From: Pseudomonas sp.
Lineage (GTDB): Bacteria > Pseudomonadota > Gammaproteobacteria > Pseudomonadales > Pseudomonadaceae
DNA: 6,365 nt
Assembly (NCBI GenBank): GCA_007117785.1
Contig: SKFV01000249.1
Location: 1-6,365 of the forward strand
Direction: 5' to 3'
The position numbers and the translations under genes were made by a program. Below are positions 1-6,365 of this stretch, one piece after another. The notes under the pieces were generated by a model. That model had not been told where the DNA came from, searched no databases, and was given only the letters and a program-made list of their open reading frames with translations. Numbering within the stretch: position 1 is the stretch's first letter; every line of letters begins with the position of its first letter.

Positions 1-513
1 CGACAAGGTGGTCTGGGTGACGAACGCCAGGCGCTCGGGATGCTGCACCTGCAAGGCCGCCACATCGGCCTCATCCTCAACCAGATAGATGGCCCCGCCA
101 TTGGACGCATCGTACTGCCCCATGGTGCCCTCCACCTCCGGATGGCCGGCGTGGCCGATCAGAATACACTCGCGACCATCACGGCTGTAACGGGCCACTT
201 CCATATGTACTTTGGTCACCAGCGGACAGGTCGCATCAAACACCTTGAGGCCACGATCCGCCGCCTGCTGGCGGACCGCCTGGGAAACCCCGTGGGCACT
301 GAAGATAACGATAACGTTATCCGGCACCTGGTCGATTTCTTCGACAAAAATGGCACCGCGGCTGCGCAGATCCTCGACCACAAACTTGTTGTGCACCACT
401 TCATGGCGCACATAGATCGGCGGATCGAACACCTCCAGTGCCCGATTGACGATCTCGATAGCGCGGTCCACCCCGGCACAGAAACCACGGGGATTGGCCA
501 GTTTGATCTGCAT
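1..513 (-). CDS. ispH: 4-hydroxy-3-methylbut-2-enyl diphosphate reductase (IspH/LytB), N-terminal part, runs off the left edge
   Basis: IspH is a cytosolic [4Fe-4S] enzyme that catalyses the last step of the MEP pathway, reducing HMBPP to IPP and DMAPP. The visible 171 residues start MQIKLANPRGFCAGVDRAIE and align by eye almost throughout with E. coli IspH. Cluster ligands Cys12 (RGFCAGVDRA) and Cys96 (DATCPLVTKVH) are present. So are the substrate-pocket residues His41 (RHEVVHN), His74 (FSAHGVS), His124 and Glu126 (GHAGHPEVEGT) and Thr168 (VTQTTLS). The third ligand, near residue 197 in E. coli, should lie outside the window. The family is about 310-320 residues, so a bit over half is seen. 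The ATG at 513 matches the family N-terminus and has a GAGG ribosome site six bases upstream. It is the last visible gene of the cluster, 81 bp after fkpB. The frame is open to base 1 with no defect. Confidence 0.97.
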   Translation of the reverse strand, partial: MQIKLANPRGFCAGVDRAIEIVNRALEVFDPPIYVRHEVVHNKFVVEDLRSRGAIFVEEIDQVPDNVIVIFSAHGVSQAVRQQAADRGLKVFDATCPLVTKVHMEVARYSRDGRECILIGHAGHPEVEGTMGQYDASNGGAIYLVEDEADVAALQVQHPERLAFVTQTTLS

Positions 514-528
514 ACTCAGCCTCGGCAT

Positions 529-545
529 TAAATCAGAGTGATTTA
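529..545. repeat. 17-bp perfect palindrome just upstream of the ispH ribosome site
   Basis: A 7-bp inverted repeat, TAAATCA-GAG-TGATTTA, lies in the fkpB-ispH gap, about five bases upstream of the GAGG ribosome site of ispH. It is AT-rich in a GC-rich neighbourhood. No T-run follows it, so it is not a terminator. It could be a small operator or an mRNA hairpin in the ispH leader, or it could be chance. I do not recognise it as a known regulator site. Confidence 0.4.
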
Positions 546-552
546 CTCAGGT

Positions 553-582
553 ATTATGCATGAAGGTTGGCGAGGATGCACA
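553..582 (-). promoter_or_regulatory. possible weak sigma-70-type promoter for ispH
   Basis: Reading the minus strand, a CATAAT hexamer at 558-553 resembles a -10 box. The best -35 match, TGTGCA about 18 bases upstream, is poor (3 of 6). Transcription would start near 546, giving a leader of about 33 bases that begins with the 17-bp palindrome. The hexamer match alone is weak evidence. It gains some support from being in the longest gap after lspA and downstream of a terminator candidate. Confidence 0.25.
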
Positions 583-594
583 CTCACCACCCCC

Positions 595-1026
595 TCAGGC
601 AACAGCAATAATCTCGACCTCAAAGGTCACTATCTTGCCAGCCAGCGGATGATTGAAATCCACCTCGACCGTGGTGTCGTGAATCGTCTTCACCACCCCC
701 GGCAGCTCGCCACCGGCCGCATCCTGGAAAATCACCAGCAGACCGATTTCCAGTTCCATTTCATTGAAGTTGTCACGCGGCATCACCTGGATATTCTGCG
801 GGTTACCCGGACCGAAACCCTGCTCAGGAGTGATCTCGAAGCTGCGCTTGTCACCCGCCTTGAGGCCATAAAGCGCCTGTTCAAAACCGGGCAACAGACT
901 GCCGTCACCGACCTTGAAGGTCGCCGGCTGTTTCTCCAGAGTGCTGTCAACCACCTCGCCATCGGGCAGTTTCAGGGTGAAATGCAAGGTGACCTGGCTG
1001 TCTTTATTGATGCGATTTTCGCTCAT
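595..1026 (-). CDS. fkpB: SlyD-like FKBP-type peptidyl-prolyl cis-trans isomerase FkpB (SlpA)
   Basis: This is a cytosolic prolyl isomerase and chaperone of the SlyD/SlpA branch of FKBPs, 143 residues against 149 in E. coli FkpB. The FKBP core begins at residues 11-30 (VTLHFTLKLPDGEVVDSTL) and includes LPGFEQALYGLKAGDK (45-60) and an FG turn (71-72). The insert-in-flap chaperone domain spans roughly 73-125. The branch signature VDFNHPLAGK lies at 122-131, and the closing strand is IVTFEVEII. There is no His- or Cys-rich metal-binding tail, which separates it from SlyD proper. The ATG at 1026 is preceded by an AGG about eight bases upstream and fits the family length. It lies 57 bp after lspA, with a terminator-like hairpin between, and 81 bp before ispH. 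The fkpB-ispH pairing is conserved in E. coli and Pseudomonas; the reason for the linkage is not evident here. Confidence 0.95.
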   Translation of the reverse strand: MSENRINKDSQVTLHFTLKLPDGEVVDSTLEKQPATFKVGDGSLLPGFEQALYGLKAGDKRSFEITPEQGFGPGNPQNIQVMPRDNFNEMELEIGLLVIFQDAAGGELPGVVKTIHDTTVEVDFNHPLAGKIVTFEVEIIAVA

Positions 1027-1050
1027 GCGCGGGACCTGACAAATGAGTGT

Positions 1051-1076
1051 AAAAAGAAGGCCACGTTCAGGTGGCC
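1051..1076 (-). terminator. candidate intrinsic terminator or attenuator between lspA and fkpB
   Basis: On the minus strand the sequence reads GGCCAC-CTGAAC-GTGGCC and then TTCTTTTT: a perfect 6-bp, GC-rich stem, a 6-base loop and a U-rich tract with one interruption. It begins seven bases after the lspA stop codon and ends 24 bases before the fkpB start. The form is that of a rho-independent terminator, although the stem is short, so termination is likely to be partial. It sits inside a cluster usually regarded as one operon and could set a lower level of fkpB-ispH transcript. Confidence 0.65.
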
Positions 1077-1083
1077 AGTTGAG

Positions 1084-1581
1084 TCATGCCGTACCGGCAG
1101 CCTTGCGCGGCCAGAACATATCGGCAATCAGCAGAACGGCCCCGACGGTAATCGCACTGTCTTCAACATTGAACGCCGGGAAAAACCAGTCCTGTTGCCA
1201 ATGTACCAGAATGAAGTCGACCACCTGACCGTGTACAACACGATCATACAAATTACCCAGCGCACCGCCGAGTATCAGCGACAGCCCCATGGCTTCGATC
1301 CACTTGTCACGGCTCAGGCGGGCCAGCCAGATCACCAATACTATGCTGACCACCACCGCCACAGCGGAGAAGAACCAGCGCTGCCAGCCACCGGCCGACG
1401 CCAGAAAGCTGAACGCGGCGCCCGGGTTGTAGGCCAGCATCAGACTGAACAGCCCGTCAATCAAGGGCACCTGCTGGTAAGGCAGCAGATAGGCCTCAGC
1501 CAGCCACTTGGTCAGCAGGTCCAGCACCAGTATGCCGGCGGACAGCCACAGCCAGATCAGACTGCGTTGCGCCTCAGGCAT
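1084..1581 (-). CDS. lspA: lipoprotein signal peptidase (signal peptidase II)
   Basis: LspA is an inner-membrane aspartyl protease that cleaves the signal peptide of diacylglyceryl-modified prolipoproteins at the +1 lipid-modified cysteine. The protein has 165 residues, normal for the family. Four hydrophobic segments are visible, at about 8-24, 69-88, 96-112 and 141-157. Conserved motifs are D21 with TK (LDLLTKW), YNPGAAFSFL (51-60, Asn52), GNLYDR (109-114) and the two catalytic aspartates D122 (VVDFI) and D141 (FNVEDSAI). These correspond to D124 and D143 of the P. aeruginosa enzyme. The ATG at 1581 is chosen because MPEAQRS matches the family start. The frame stays open further upstream, but only inside ileS. 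The start overlaps the ileS stop by 8 bp, and its ribosome site lies within ileS, so translation is probably coupled to ileS. The product is the known target of globomycin (family knowledge). Confidence 0.97.
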   Translation of the reverse strand: MPEAQRSLIWLWLSAGILVLDLLTKWLAEAYLLPYQQVPLIDGLFSLMLAYNPGAAFSFLASAGGWQRWFFSAVAVVVSIVLVIWLARLSRDKWIEAMGLSLILGGALGNLYDRVVHGQVVDFILVHWQQDWFFPAFNVEDSAITVGAVLLIADMFWPRKAAGTA

Positions 1582-4399
1582 GTCGGCGTACCTCACCGGC
1601 ACCCTCGATGTTGTCCACGCAGCGACCACAGATGGTTTCGTGGCCGGCATGACTGCCGACATCGGCACGGAAGTGCCAGCAGCGCTCACACTTGGTGTGC
1701 TCGGATTTCATCACCTGCAGTTTCAACCCGTTCAGTTCTGTCGTTACCGCATCGGCCGGTGCCGAGGCCAGAGGCGCCAGCGTAGCCTCAGAGGTGATCA
1801 GCACGAAACGCAGCTCATCACCGAGTCGCTCCAGGGTCGCCTGCAAATCGCTGTCTACGTAGAGCACCAGCTCGGCTTGCAGGTTACCGCGAATCACTTT
1901 GGCGTTGCGCTGGTTTTCCAGCTCCTTGTTGACGGCGGTTTTCACCGCAATCACCTGATCCCAGAAGTCTCGGCCAAGCTCGGCATCAGCGGGCAAGGCA
2001 TGCAGACCCTGATACCAGGTCGTCAACATGACCGACTCATCACGCTCACCCGGCAGATACTGCCACAGCTCTTCGGCAGTAAACGACAGAATCGGCGCAA
2101 TCCAGCGCACCAGGGCCTCGGCGATATGATAAAGCGCACTCTGGCAGGAGCGACGGGCAACGCTATCGGCTTGGGTGGTGTACTGGCGATCCTTGATGAT
2201 GTCCAGATAGAAACCACCGAGCTCCTGCACGCAGAAGTTATGGATCTTCTGGTACACGTTCCAGAACCGGTAGCTGTTGTAAGCCTCGCTGATCTCCTGC
2301 TGCAGGCGCAGGGTGTAATCCACCGCCCAGCGGTCGAGATCCAGCATCTGTTCAGGCGGTAACAGATGCTCTTTGGGGTCAAAGCCGTTCAGGTTGGAGA
2401 GCAGGAAGCGCGCGGTATTACGGATGCGCCGATAGGCATCGGCACTGCGTTGTAGAATCTGTTGGGATACCGCCATCTCACCGGAGTAATCCGACGAGGC
2501 GACCCACAGGCGCAGAATGTCAGCACCCAGGCTATCGGTAACCTGCTGCGGTGCAATCACGTTACCCAGTGACTTGGACATCTTGCGGCCGTTTTCATCC
2601 ACCACAAAACCGTGCGTCAACAGCCCCTTATAGGGCGCATGACCGTCGATCGCGGCACCGGTCAGCAGGGACGAATGAAACCAGCCACGGTGCTGGTCAG
2701 AGCCTTCCAGATACAGATCCGCCAGCGGACCCTGGGCATGCCCCATCGAGTGCGAGCCACGCATGACGTGCCAGTGGGTGGTACCGGAATCAAACCAGAC
2801 ATCCAGGGTATCGCTGATCTTGTCATAGTCAGCCGCTTCGTCACCCAGCAGCTCGGCCGCATCCAGCTGGAACCAGGCATCAATGCCCTGCTGCTCGACT
2901 TTCTGCGCAACCTGTTCAAGCAGCTCTAACGTGCGCGGGTGCAGGTCACCGCTTTCCTTGTGCAGGAAGAACGGGATGGGCACGCCCCAGTTACGCTGGC
3001 GCGAGATACACCAGTCCGGTCGACCGGCAATCATGTTGTGCAAGCGCTGCTTGCCCCAGTCAGGCACGAAGTGGGTCTCTTCGATGGCCTTCAGTGCGCG
3101 CTCGCGCAGGGTCTCTCCACCGGCTACCGGCACATCCATACCGACAAACCATTGCGCCGTGGCACGGTAGATCACCGGTGTCTTGTGCCGCCAGCAATGC
3201 ATGTAGCTATGGCTGACCTGCTCGTGTGCCAGCAGACAGTCGACTTCATCCAGCTTGGCCACCACATTGGGGTTGGCCTTCCAGATGAACTGGCCGCCGA
3301 AAAATTCCAGCGACTCGGCATAGACGCCGTTACCCTGCACTGGATTGAGAATCTCGTCGTTGTGCATGCCGTAGCGCTTGCAGGTGTAAAAGTCGTCTTC
3401 ACCGTAGGCCGGGGCTGAATGCACGATACCGGTACCAGCACCCAGCTCGACATAATCGGCCAGATAGATCGGTGACAGGCGATCGTAGAAGGGGTGACGG
3501 AAAGTGATCCATTCCAGTTGATCGCCGGTCGTGGTGGCCAACACCTGACCTTCACGGCCATAGCGCTGCAGGCAGCTCTCCACCAGTTCTTCAGCCAGCA
3601 GCAACACCCGATCACCGACATCCACCAGCGCGTAGTCGAATTCCGGGTGGATATTCAGTGCCTGGTTGGCCGGGATAGTCCACGGGGTGGTGGTCCAGAT
3701 AACTGCCTGGGCCGGCTTGCTCAGCGCATCCAGGCCAAAGGCGGTCGCCAGCTTCTCCGGCTCGGCACAGAAAAAGCCGACGTCAATGGTCGGCGACTGC
3801 TTGTCAGCGTACTCGACTTCCGCCTCGGCCAACGCCGAGCCACAGTCGAAACACCAGTTGACTGGTTTCAGGCCCTTGAACACCACACCCTGCTCGACCA
3901 TCTTGCCCAGCGCACGAATTTCACCGGCTTCATTGTTGAAGTCCATGGTGCGGTACGGCTTGTTCCAGTCGCCCAGCACGCCGAGACGGATAAAGTCCGC
4001 TTTCTGGCCTTCAACCTGCTCCGCAGCATAAGCACGGCTCAATTCGCGAGTCTTCGCCGGCTCCAGATGCTTGCCATGGGTGGTCTCGATCTTGTGTTCG
4101 ATCGGCAGACCATGGCAATCCCAACCAGGCACGTAAGGCGCGTCATAGCCGGACAGGGTCTTGGAACGAATGATCATGTCCTTGATGATCTTGTTGACCG
4201 CATGACCGATATGAATGCTGCCGTTGGCGTAGGGTGGACCATCGTGCAGGATAAACTGCGGGCGGCCCTGACTGACGTCGCGAATACGCTGATACAGGCC
4301 ATCCAGGCGCTGCAGGGTAGCGGGCTCGCGTGTCGGCAGACCGGCCTTCATCGGAAAGTCGGTTGCCGGCAGATTCAGTGTCGCTTTGTAATCGGTCAT
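1574..4399 (-). CDS. ileS: isoleucyl-tRNA synthetase
   Basis: This cytosolic class I aminoacyl-tRNA synthetase charges tRNA-Ile with isoleucine and edits mischarged valine. It has 941 residues, full length for the bacterial type (E. coli about 938). In order: the HIGH motif at 63-66 (PYANGSIHIGH); GWDCHGLP at 92-99; the CP1 editing domain, with its threonine-rich WTTTPW at 235-240 and the editing aspartate D336 (SAPAYGEDDFY, equivalent to E. coli D342); RPDWCISRQRNWGVP near 460-474; DVWFDSG; EGSDQHRGW near 565-573; KMSKS at 606-610; the helical anticodon-binding region (about 650-830); and a C-terminal zinc finger with Cys904, Cys907, Cys924 and Cys927. The Zn finger and overall match mark it as the ordinary bacterial form rather than the mupirocin-resistant IleS2 type. 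The ATG at 4399 (MTDYKATLNLP) matches E. coli MSDYKSTLNLP. A start at 4468 would only add unconserved residues and overlap ribF. The ribosome site is weak (GGA about ten bases upstream). Confidence 0.98.
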   Translation of the reverse strand: MTDYKATLNLPATDFPMKAGLPTREPATLQRLDGLYQRIRDVSQGRPQFILHDGPPYANGSIHIGHAVNKIIKDMIIRSKTLSGYDAPYVPGWDCHGLPIEHKIETTHGKHLEPAKTRELSRAYAAEQVEGQKADFIRLGVLGDWNKPYRTMDFNNEAGEIRALGKMVEQGVVFKGLKPVNWCFDCGSALAEAEVEYADKQSPTIDVGFFCAEPEKLATAFGLDALSKPAQAVIWTTTPWTIPANQALNIHPEFDYALVDVGDRVLLLAEELVESCLQRYGREGQVLATTTGDQLEWITFRHPFYDRLSPIYLADYVELGAGTGIVHSAPAYGEDDFYTCKRYGMHNDEILNPVQGNGVYAESLEFFGGQFIWKANPNVVAKLDEVDCLLAHEQVSHSYMHCWRHKTPVIYRATAQWFVGMDVPVAGGETLRERALKAIEETHFVPDWGKQRLHNMIAGRPDWCISRQRNWGVPIPFFLHKESGDLHPRTLELLEQVAQKVEQQGIDAWFQLDAAELLGDEAADYDKISDTLDVWFDSGTTHWHVMRGSHSMGHAQGPLADLYLEGSDQHRGWFHSSLLTGAAIDGHAPYKGLLTHGFVVDENGRKMSKSLGNVIAPQQVTDSLGADILRLWVASSDYSGEMAVSQQILQRSADAYRRIRNTARFLLSNLNGFDPKEHLLPPEQMLDLDRWAVDYTLRLQQEISEAYNSYRFWNVYQKIHNFCVQELGGFYLDIIKDRQYTTQADSVARRSCQSALYHIAEALVRWIAPILSFTAEELWQYLPGERDESVMLTTWYQGLHALPADAELGRDFWDQVIAVKTAVNKELENQRNAKVIRGNLQAELVLYVDSDLQATLERLGDELRFVLITSEATLAPLASAPADAVTTELNGLKLQVMKSEHTKCERCWHFRADVGSHAGHETICGRCVDNIEGAGEVRRHA
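1590..1595 (-). promoter_or_regulatory. ribosome binding site of lspA inside the ileS coding end
   Basis: The minus strand reads TGAGGT at 1595-1590, nine bases before the lspA ATG. It is read at the same time as part of the Gly-Glu-Val codons close to the IleS C-terminus. Together with the 8-bp overlap of the two genes (ATGCCTGA), it supports the chosen lspA start and translational coupling. Confidence 0.6.
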
Positions 4400-4436
4400 G
4401 TCGATTGAGTCCAGACGTGAATACGCAAAAGGTAAA

Positions 4437-5369
4437 TTAAATGCCCCACTGGGCGCGGGCTTTGGCAAAGTCAGCCTGAATACCCTGCTTCAGGGCATCC
4501 AGCGAATCAAAGTGGTGCTCGTCACGCAGTTTCTCGTGGAACAGCACAGTCAGTCGGCGGCCGTAAAGATCGCCACTGAAATCAAACAGATGAACTTCCA
4601 GGTGGGCCTGGCCGTCGTCACCCACACTGGGACGACGACCGATGTTGGCGACGCCCATCAGCGCCTCGTCATTGCCATCAACCACTGCACTGACCCGGTA
4701 AACACCATTCAACGGAGCATGCAGGCGCTTGAGCTGGACATTGGCTGTCGGCGCACCCAGGGTACGGCCCAGTTGCTGACCATAGATCACCCGACCGGTA
4801 ATACTGAAGGGGCGCCCCAACAAGCGTTCGGCCTGCTCGAAGTCACCGTCGGCCAGCACCTGACGCACCCGGCTACTGCTGATCCGTTCGCCGCAGTCAG
4901 CCACCGTGCTGGCCGCTTCCACACTGAAGCCATGGCGGGTGCCACTGTCCTGCAAAAAGGCAAAATCACCGGAGCGATCACAGCCAAAGCGAAAATCATC
5001 GCCCACCTCCAGGTGCTTGATACCCAAGCCATCCAGCAGCGCCTGCTGGACAAAGGCCTCCGCGCTGAGGCTGCGCAAACGGTGGTTGAACGCCAGGCAA
5101 AGTACCCGGTCAACGCCCTCGGCCTCCAAAAGCGCCAGCTTGTCACGCAGACGGGACAGGCGTGGTGGTGCCGCCTCGGGCGCAAAGTACTCGCGCGGCT
5201 GGGGCTCAAAGATCACCACGCAGCCGGGCAGACCAAGACGCCGGGAATGCTCCCGCAAGCGCTTGAGGATGGCCTGATGGCCGGCATGCACACCGTCAAA
5301 ATTGCCGATGGTTGCCACACAGCCCCGATGCCGGGGCCGCAGATTGTGAAGGCCGCGGACCAGTTCCAT
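4437..5369 (-). CDS. ribF: bifunctional riboflavin kinase / FAD synthetase
   Basis: RibF phosphorylates riboflavin to FMN and adenylates FMN to FAD in the cytosol. From the ATG at 5369 it has 310 residues, normal for the family. The N-terminal FMN adenylyltransferase domain carries the nucleotidyl-transferase motif GNFDGVHAGH (22-31), FEPQPREYF (54-62), GDDFRFG (123-129) and ISSSRVRQ (163-170). The C-terminal riboflavin kinase domain carries GRTLGAPTANV (201-211), GVYRV, GVANIGRRP (239-247) and LEVHLFDFSGDLYG (257-270), with Glu258 as the likely catalytic base. The sequence reads very like Pseudomonas RibF. The start is uncertain: 5369 (MELVRGLHNL) matches the family N-terminus, but an ATG at 5381 adds only MTST, and neither has a clear ribosome site. 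The in-frame ATG at 5429 would run through the candidate promoter and is unlikely. It lies 93 bp after murJ and 37 bp before ileS. Confidence 0.97.
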   Translation of the reverse strand: MELVRGLHNLRPRHRGCVATIGNFDGVHAGHQAILKRLREHSRRLGLPGCVVIFEPQPREYFAPEAAPPRLSRLRDKLALLEAEGVDRVLCLAFNHRLRSLSAEAFVQQALLDGLGIKHLEVGDDFRFGCDRSGDFAFLQDSGTRHGFSVEAASTVADCGERISSSRVRQVLADGDFEQAERLLGRPFSITGRVIYGQQLGRTLGAPTANVQLKRLHAPLNGVYRVSAVVDGNDEALMGVANIGRRPSVGDDGQAHLEVHLFDFSGDLYGRRLTVLFHEKLRDEHHFDSLDALKQGIQADFAKARAQWGI

Positions 5370-5403
5370 AGTGCTCGTCATAATGGATGAGTGAAAGCGC
5401 CGC

Positions 5404-5432
5404 AGTATACCCCATGGGGCGCTGGGCAAGCC
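5404..5432 (-). promoter_or_regulatory. possible promoter with a CCCCATGGGG palindrome upstream of ribF
   Basis: In the murJ-ribF gap the minus strand has TATACT at 5409-5404, a good -10 match. Directly upstream is the perfect 10-bp palindrome CCCCATGGGG (5419-5410). The -35 region is poor: GGCTTG at 17-bp spacing, or TTGCCC at the short spacing of 14. Transcription would start near 5397, giving a leader of about 27 bases to the ATG at 5369. The poor -35 fits either an activator-dependent promoter or a chance hexamer. No terminator with a U-tract is seen after murJ, so read-through from murJ is also expected. Confidence 0.3.
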
Positions 5433-5462
5433 ACCAGCTCCGCAGCGTGCTGGCAGGCCAAC

Positions 5463-6365
5463 TTATTTGCGCAGATGACGCGGGCGGAAACCGGCCAGCA
5501 ACAGGGCCACTCCATAGGCACCCGCACCGGCCAACACCAGCAGGCCCATCTGCATGACCCGCTGCTGCCAGCCCCACTCCAGCCACAGGCTGACATCCGC
5601 CGCCAGCCAGTAAACCACCAGTACCATGGCCAGGCTGGCCAATACCAGACGCAGGGCAAACAGACCCCAGCCCGGCTGGGCAATGTAGATACCCGATTTG
5701 CGCAGCCCCCACCAGAGCAGGCTGGCGTTCAGCAGGGCCGACAGCGAGGTTGCCAACGCCAGGCCGACATGCGCCAGGGGCCAGATCAGGATCAGGTTAA
5801 GCACCATATTGGCAACCATGCACAGAATGGCAATCTTGACCGGGGTTTTGGTGTCCTGGCGGGCGAAGTAGCCCGGCGCCAGCACCTTGATCAACATAAA
5901 GGTCATCACCCCGACCGCATAAGCGCGCAGGGCCGCCGAGGATTGCAGCACATCGCGATCGGTCATGGCACCGTAGTGGAACAAGGTGGCAATCAGCGGC
6001 TCGGCCAGCAACAACAGCGCCAGCGCCGCCGGCACACCAATCAGCAGCACCATGCGGATGGCCCAATCCAACGTAGCAGCAAAGGCTTTCGGGTCAGATC
6101 CGGCATGCTGGCGTGACAACGCCGGCAGAATCACCGTACCAATGGCGATACCGAAAGCACCCAGCGGCAACTCGGACAAGCGATCAGCGTAATACAGCCA
6201 GGAAATACTGCCGGTCTGCAGAAAGGACGCCAACACGGTATCCAACAGCAAATTGATCTGACTGACGGACACCGCGAACAGGGCCGGAATCATCAAGGTC
6301 ATGATGCGCTTGACGCCTTCGTCATGCCGGTTCGGCCGCGGTACCGGCAGCAATTTAATACGCCA
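5463..6365 (-). CDS. murJ: lipid II flippase MurJ (MviN), C-terminal part, start beyond the right edge
   Basis: MurJ is an inner-membrane MOP-superfamily transporter that flips lipid II to the periplasmic face for peptidoglycan synthesis. The frame is open from the right edge to a TAA at 5463, giving 300 residues of a family usually about 510 long. This is roughly the last eight of 14 membrane helices. Recognisable stretches are ALFAVSVSQINLLLDTVLAS, SWLYYADRLSELPLGAFGIA (the Arg and Glu match the functionally important Arg270 and Glu273 of E. coli MurJ), GTVILPALSRQHA, FHYGAMT, KVLAPGYFARQDTKTPVKIAI and NASLLWWGLRKSGIY. The tail GFRPRHLRK is basic and probably cytosolic. A TTG at 6353 is inside the gene and is not its start. 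The protein leads the visible cluster; in Pseudomonas rpsT usually lies nearby upstream (known context, not seen here). Confidence 0.97.
   Translation of the reverse strand, partial: WRIKLLPVPRPNRHDEGVKRIMTLMIPALFAVSVSQINLLLDTVLASFLQTGSISWLYYADRLSELPLGAFGIAIGTVILPALSRQHAGSDPKAFAATLDWAIRMVLLIGVPAALALLLLAEPLIATLFHYGAMTDRDVLQSSAALRAYAVGVMTFMLIKVLAPGYFARQDTKTPVKIAILCMVANMVLNLILIWPLAHVGLALATSLSALLNASLLWWGLRKSGIYIAQPGWGLFALRLVLASLAMVLVVYWLAADVSLWLEWGWQQRVMQMGLLVLAGAGAYGVALLLAGFRPRHLRK

Noticed and set aside
1582..1689. An N-terminal extension of LspA by 36 residues from an ATG at 1689.
   Set aside because: The extra stretch lies wholly within the ileS zinc-finger coding region, is not LspA-like, and the start at 1581 has a ribosome site and the family N-terminus.
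538..1785. Plus-strand open frame of 415 codons across fkpB, lspA and the end of ileS.
   Set aside because: It runs antisense through three clearly conserved genes and across their gaps, is rich in His, Arg and Gln, and has no recognisable domain. It is a shadow of GC-rich codon use on the other strand.
1508..2362. Plus-strand open frame of 284 codons opposite the lspA start and the 3' part of ileS.
   Set aside because: It is another antisense shadow with low-complexity His, Gln and Arg-rich translation and no domain.
3494..4408. Plus-strand open frame of 304 codons opposite the 5' part of ileS.
   Set aside because: It is antisense to the strongly conserved catalytic and editing domains of IleS. 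Its translation has no recognisable motif and no convincing ribosome site was seen.
4400..4468. An N-terminal extension of IleS by 23 residues from an ATG at 4468.
   Set aside because: It would overlap the end of ribF by 32 bp and add residues that known IleS proteins lack; MTDYKATLNLP at 4399 matches the family start.
4398..5390. Plus-strand open frame of 330 codons lying almost exactly opposite ribF.
   Set aside because: The near-identical extent looks striking, but the protein has no family features and follows from the codon bias of ribF on the minus strand.
5420..5462. Imperfect inverted repeat after the murJ stop (GCCAGC and GCTGGTGGC on the minus strand).
   Set aside because: The pairing needs a bulge and no U-tract follows, so it is not supported as a terminator.
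1..6365. Search for a novel system: defence genes, mobile elements, CRISPR repeats, tRNA or other RNA genes, or foreign composition.
   Set aside because: Essentially all of the window is accounted for by six conserved housekeeping genes with short gaps. No repeats, inserted genes or unusual domain fusions were seen.

Overview
The window is a conserved bacterial housekeeping block with all six recognisable genes on the minus strand. In transcription order, from high to low coordinates, they are murJ (3' part) - ribF - ileS - lspA - fkpB - ispH (5' part). This order is well known from gamma-proteobacteria. The proteins, RibF above all, read very like those of Pseudomonas and its relatives. The base composition is moderately GC-rich, by eye a little under 60%. 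I infer a Pseudomonadaceae-type organism, possibly one of the lower-GC marine Pseudomonas-like lineages (Halopseudomonas type), but the genus cannot be fixed from this stretch.

Layout. Positions 6365 to 5463 hold the C-terminal 300 residues of the lipid II flippase MurJ, whose start lies beyond the window. A 93-bp gap with a possible promoter follows, then RibF (FAD synthetase, 5369-4437). After a 37-bp gap comes IleS (isoleucyl-tRNA synthetase, 4399-1574). Its stop codon overlaps the start of LspA (signal peptidase II, 1581-1084) by 8 bp. A 57-bp gap containing a good intrinsic-terminator candidate separates LspA from FkpB (SlyD-like peptidyl-prolyl isomerase, 1026-595). An 81-bp gap with a 17-bp palindrome and a possible promoter leads to IspH (last step of the MEP isoprenoid pathway), which starts at 513 and runs off the left edge after 171 residues.

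How the genes relate. The cluster joins envelope building (MurJ flips lipid II; LspA matures lipoproteins; IspH supplies the IPP and DMAPP from which the undecaprenyl carrier is made) with cofactor supply (RibF), translation (IleS) and folding (FkpB). Co-transcription is likely, because everything is on one strand with short gaps or overlaps. The terminator-like hairpin after lspA suggests that fkpB-ispH is expressed at a different, probably lower or separately initiated, level.

I found no mobile element, CRISPR array, RNA gene, toxin, phage gene or sign of transfer, and no evidence of an undescribed system. No stretch over 300 bases lacks a gene. The points worth a second look are small regulatory signals in the gaps.
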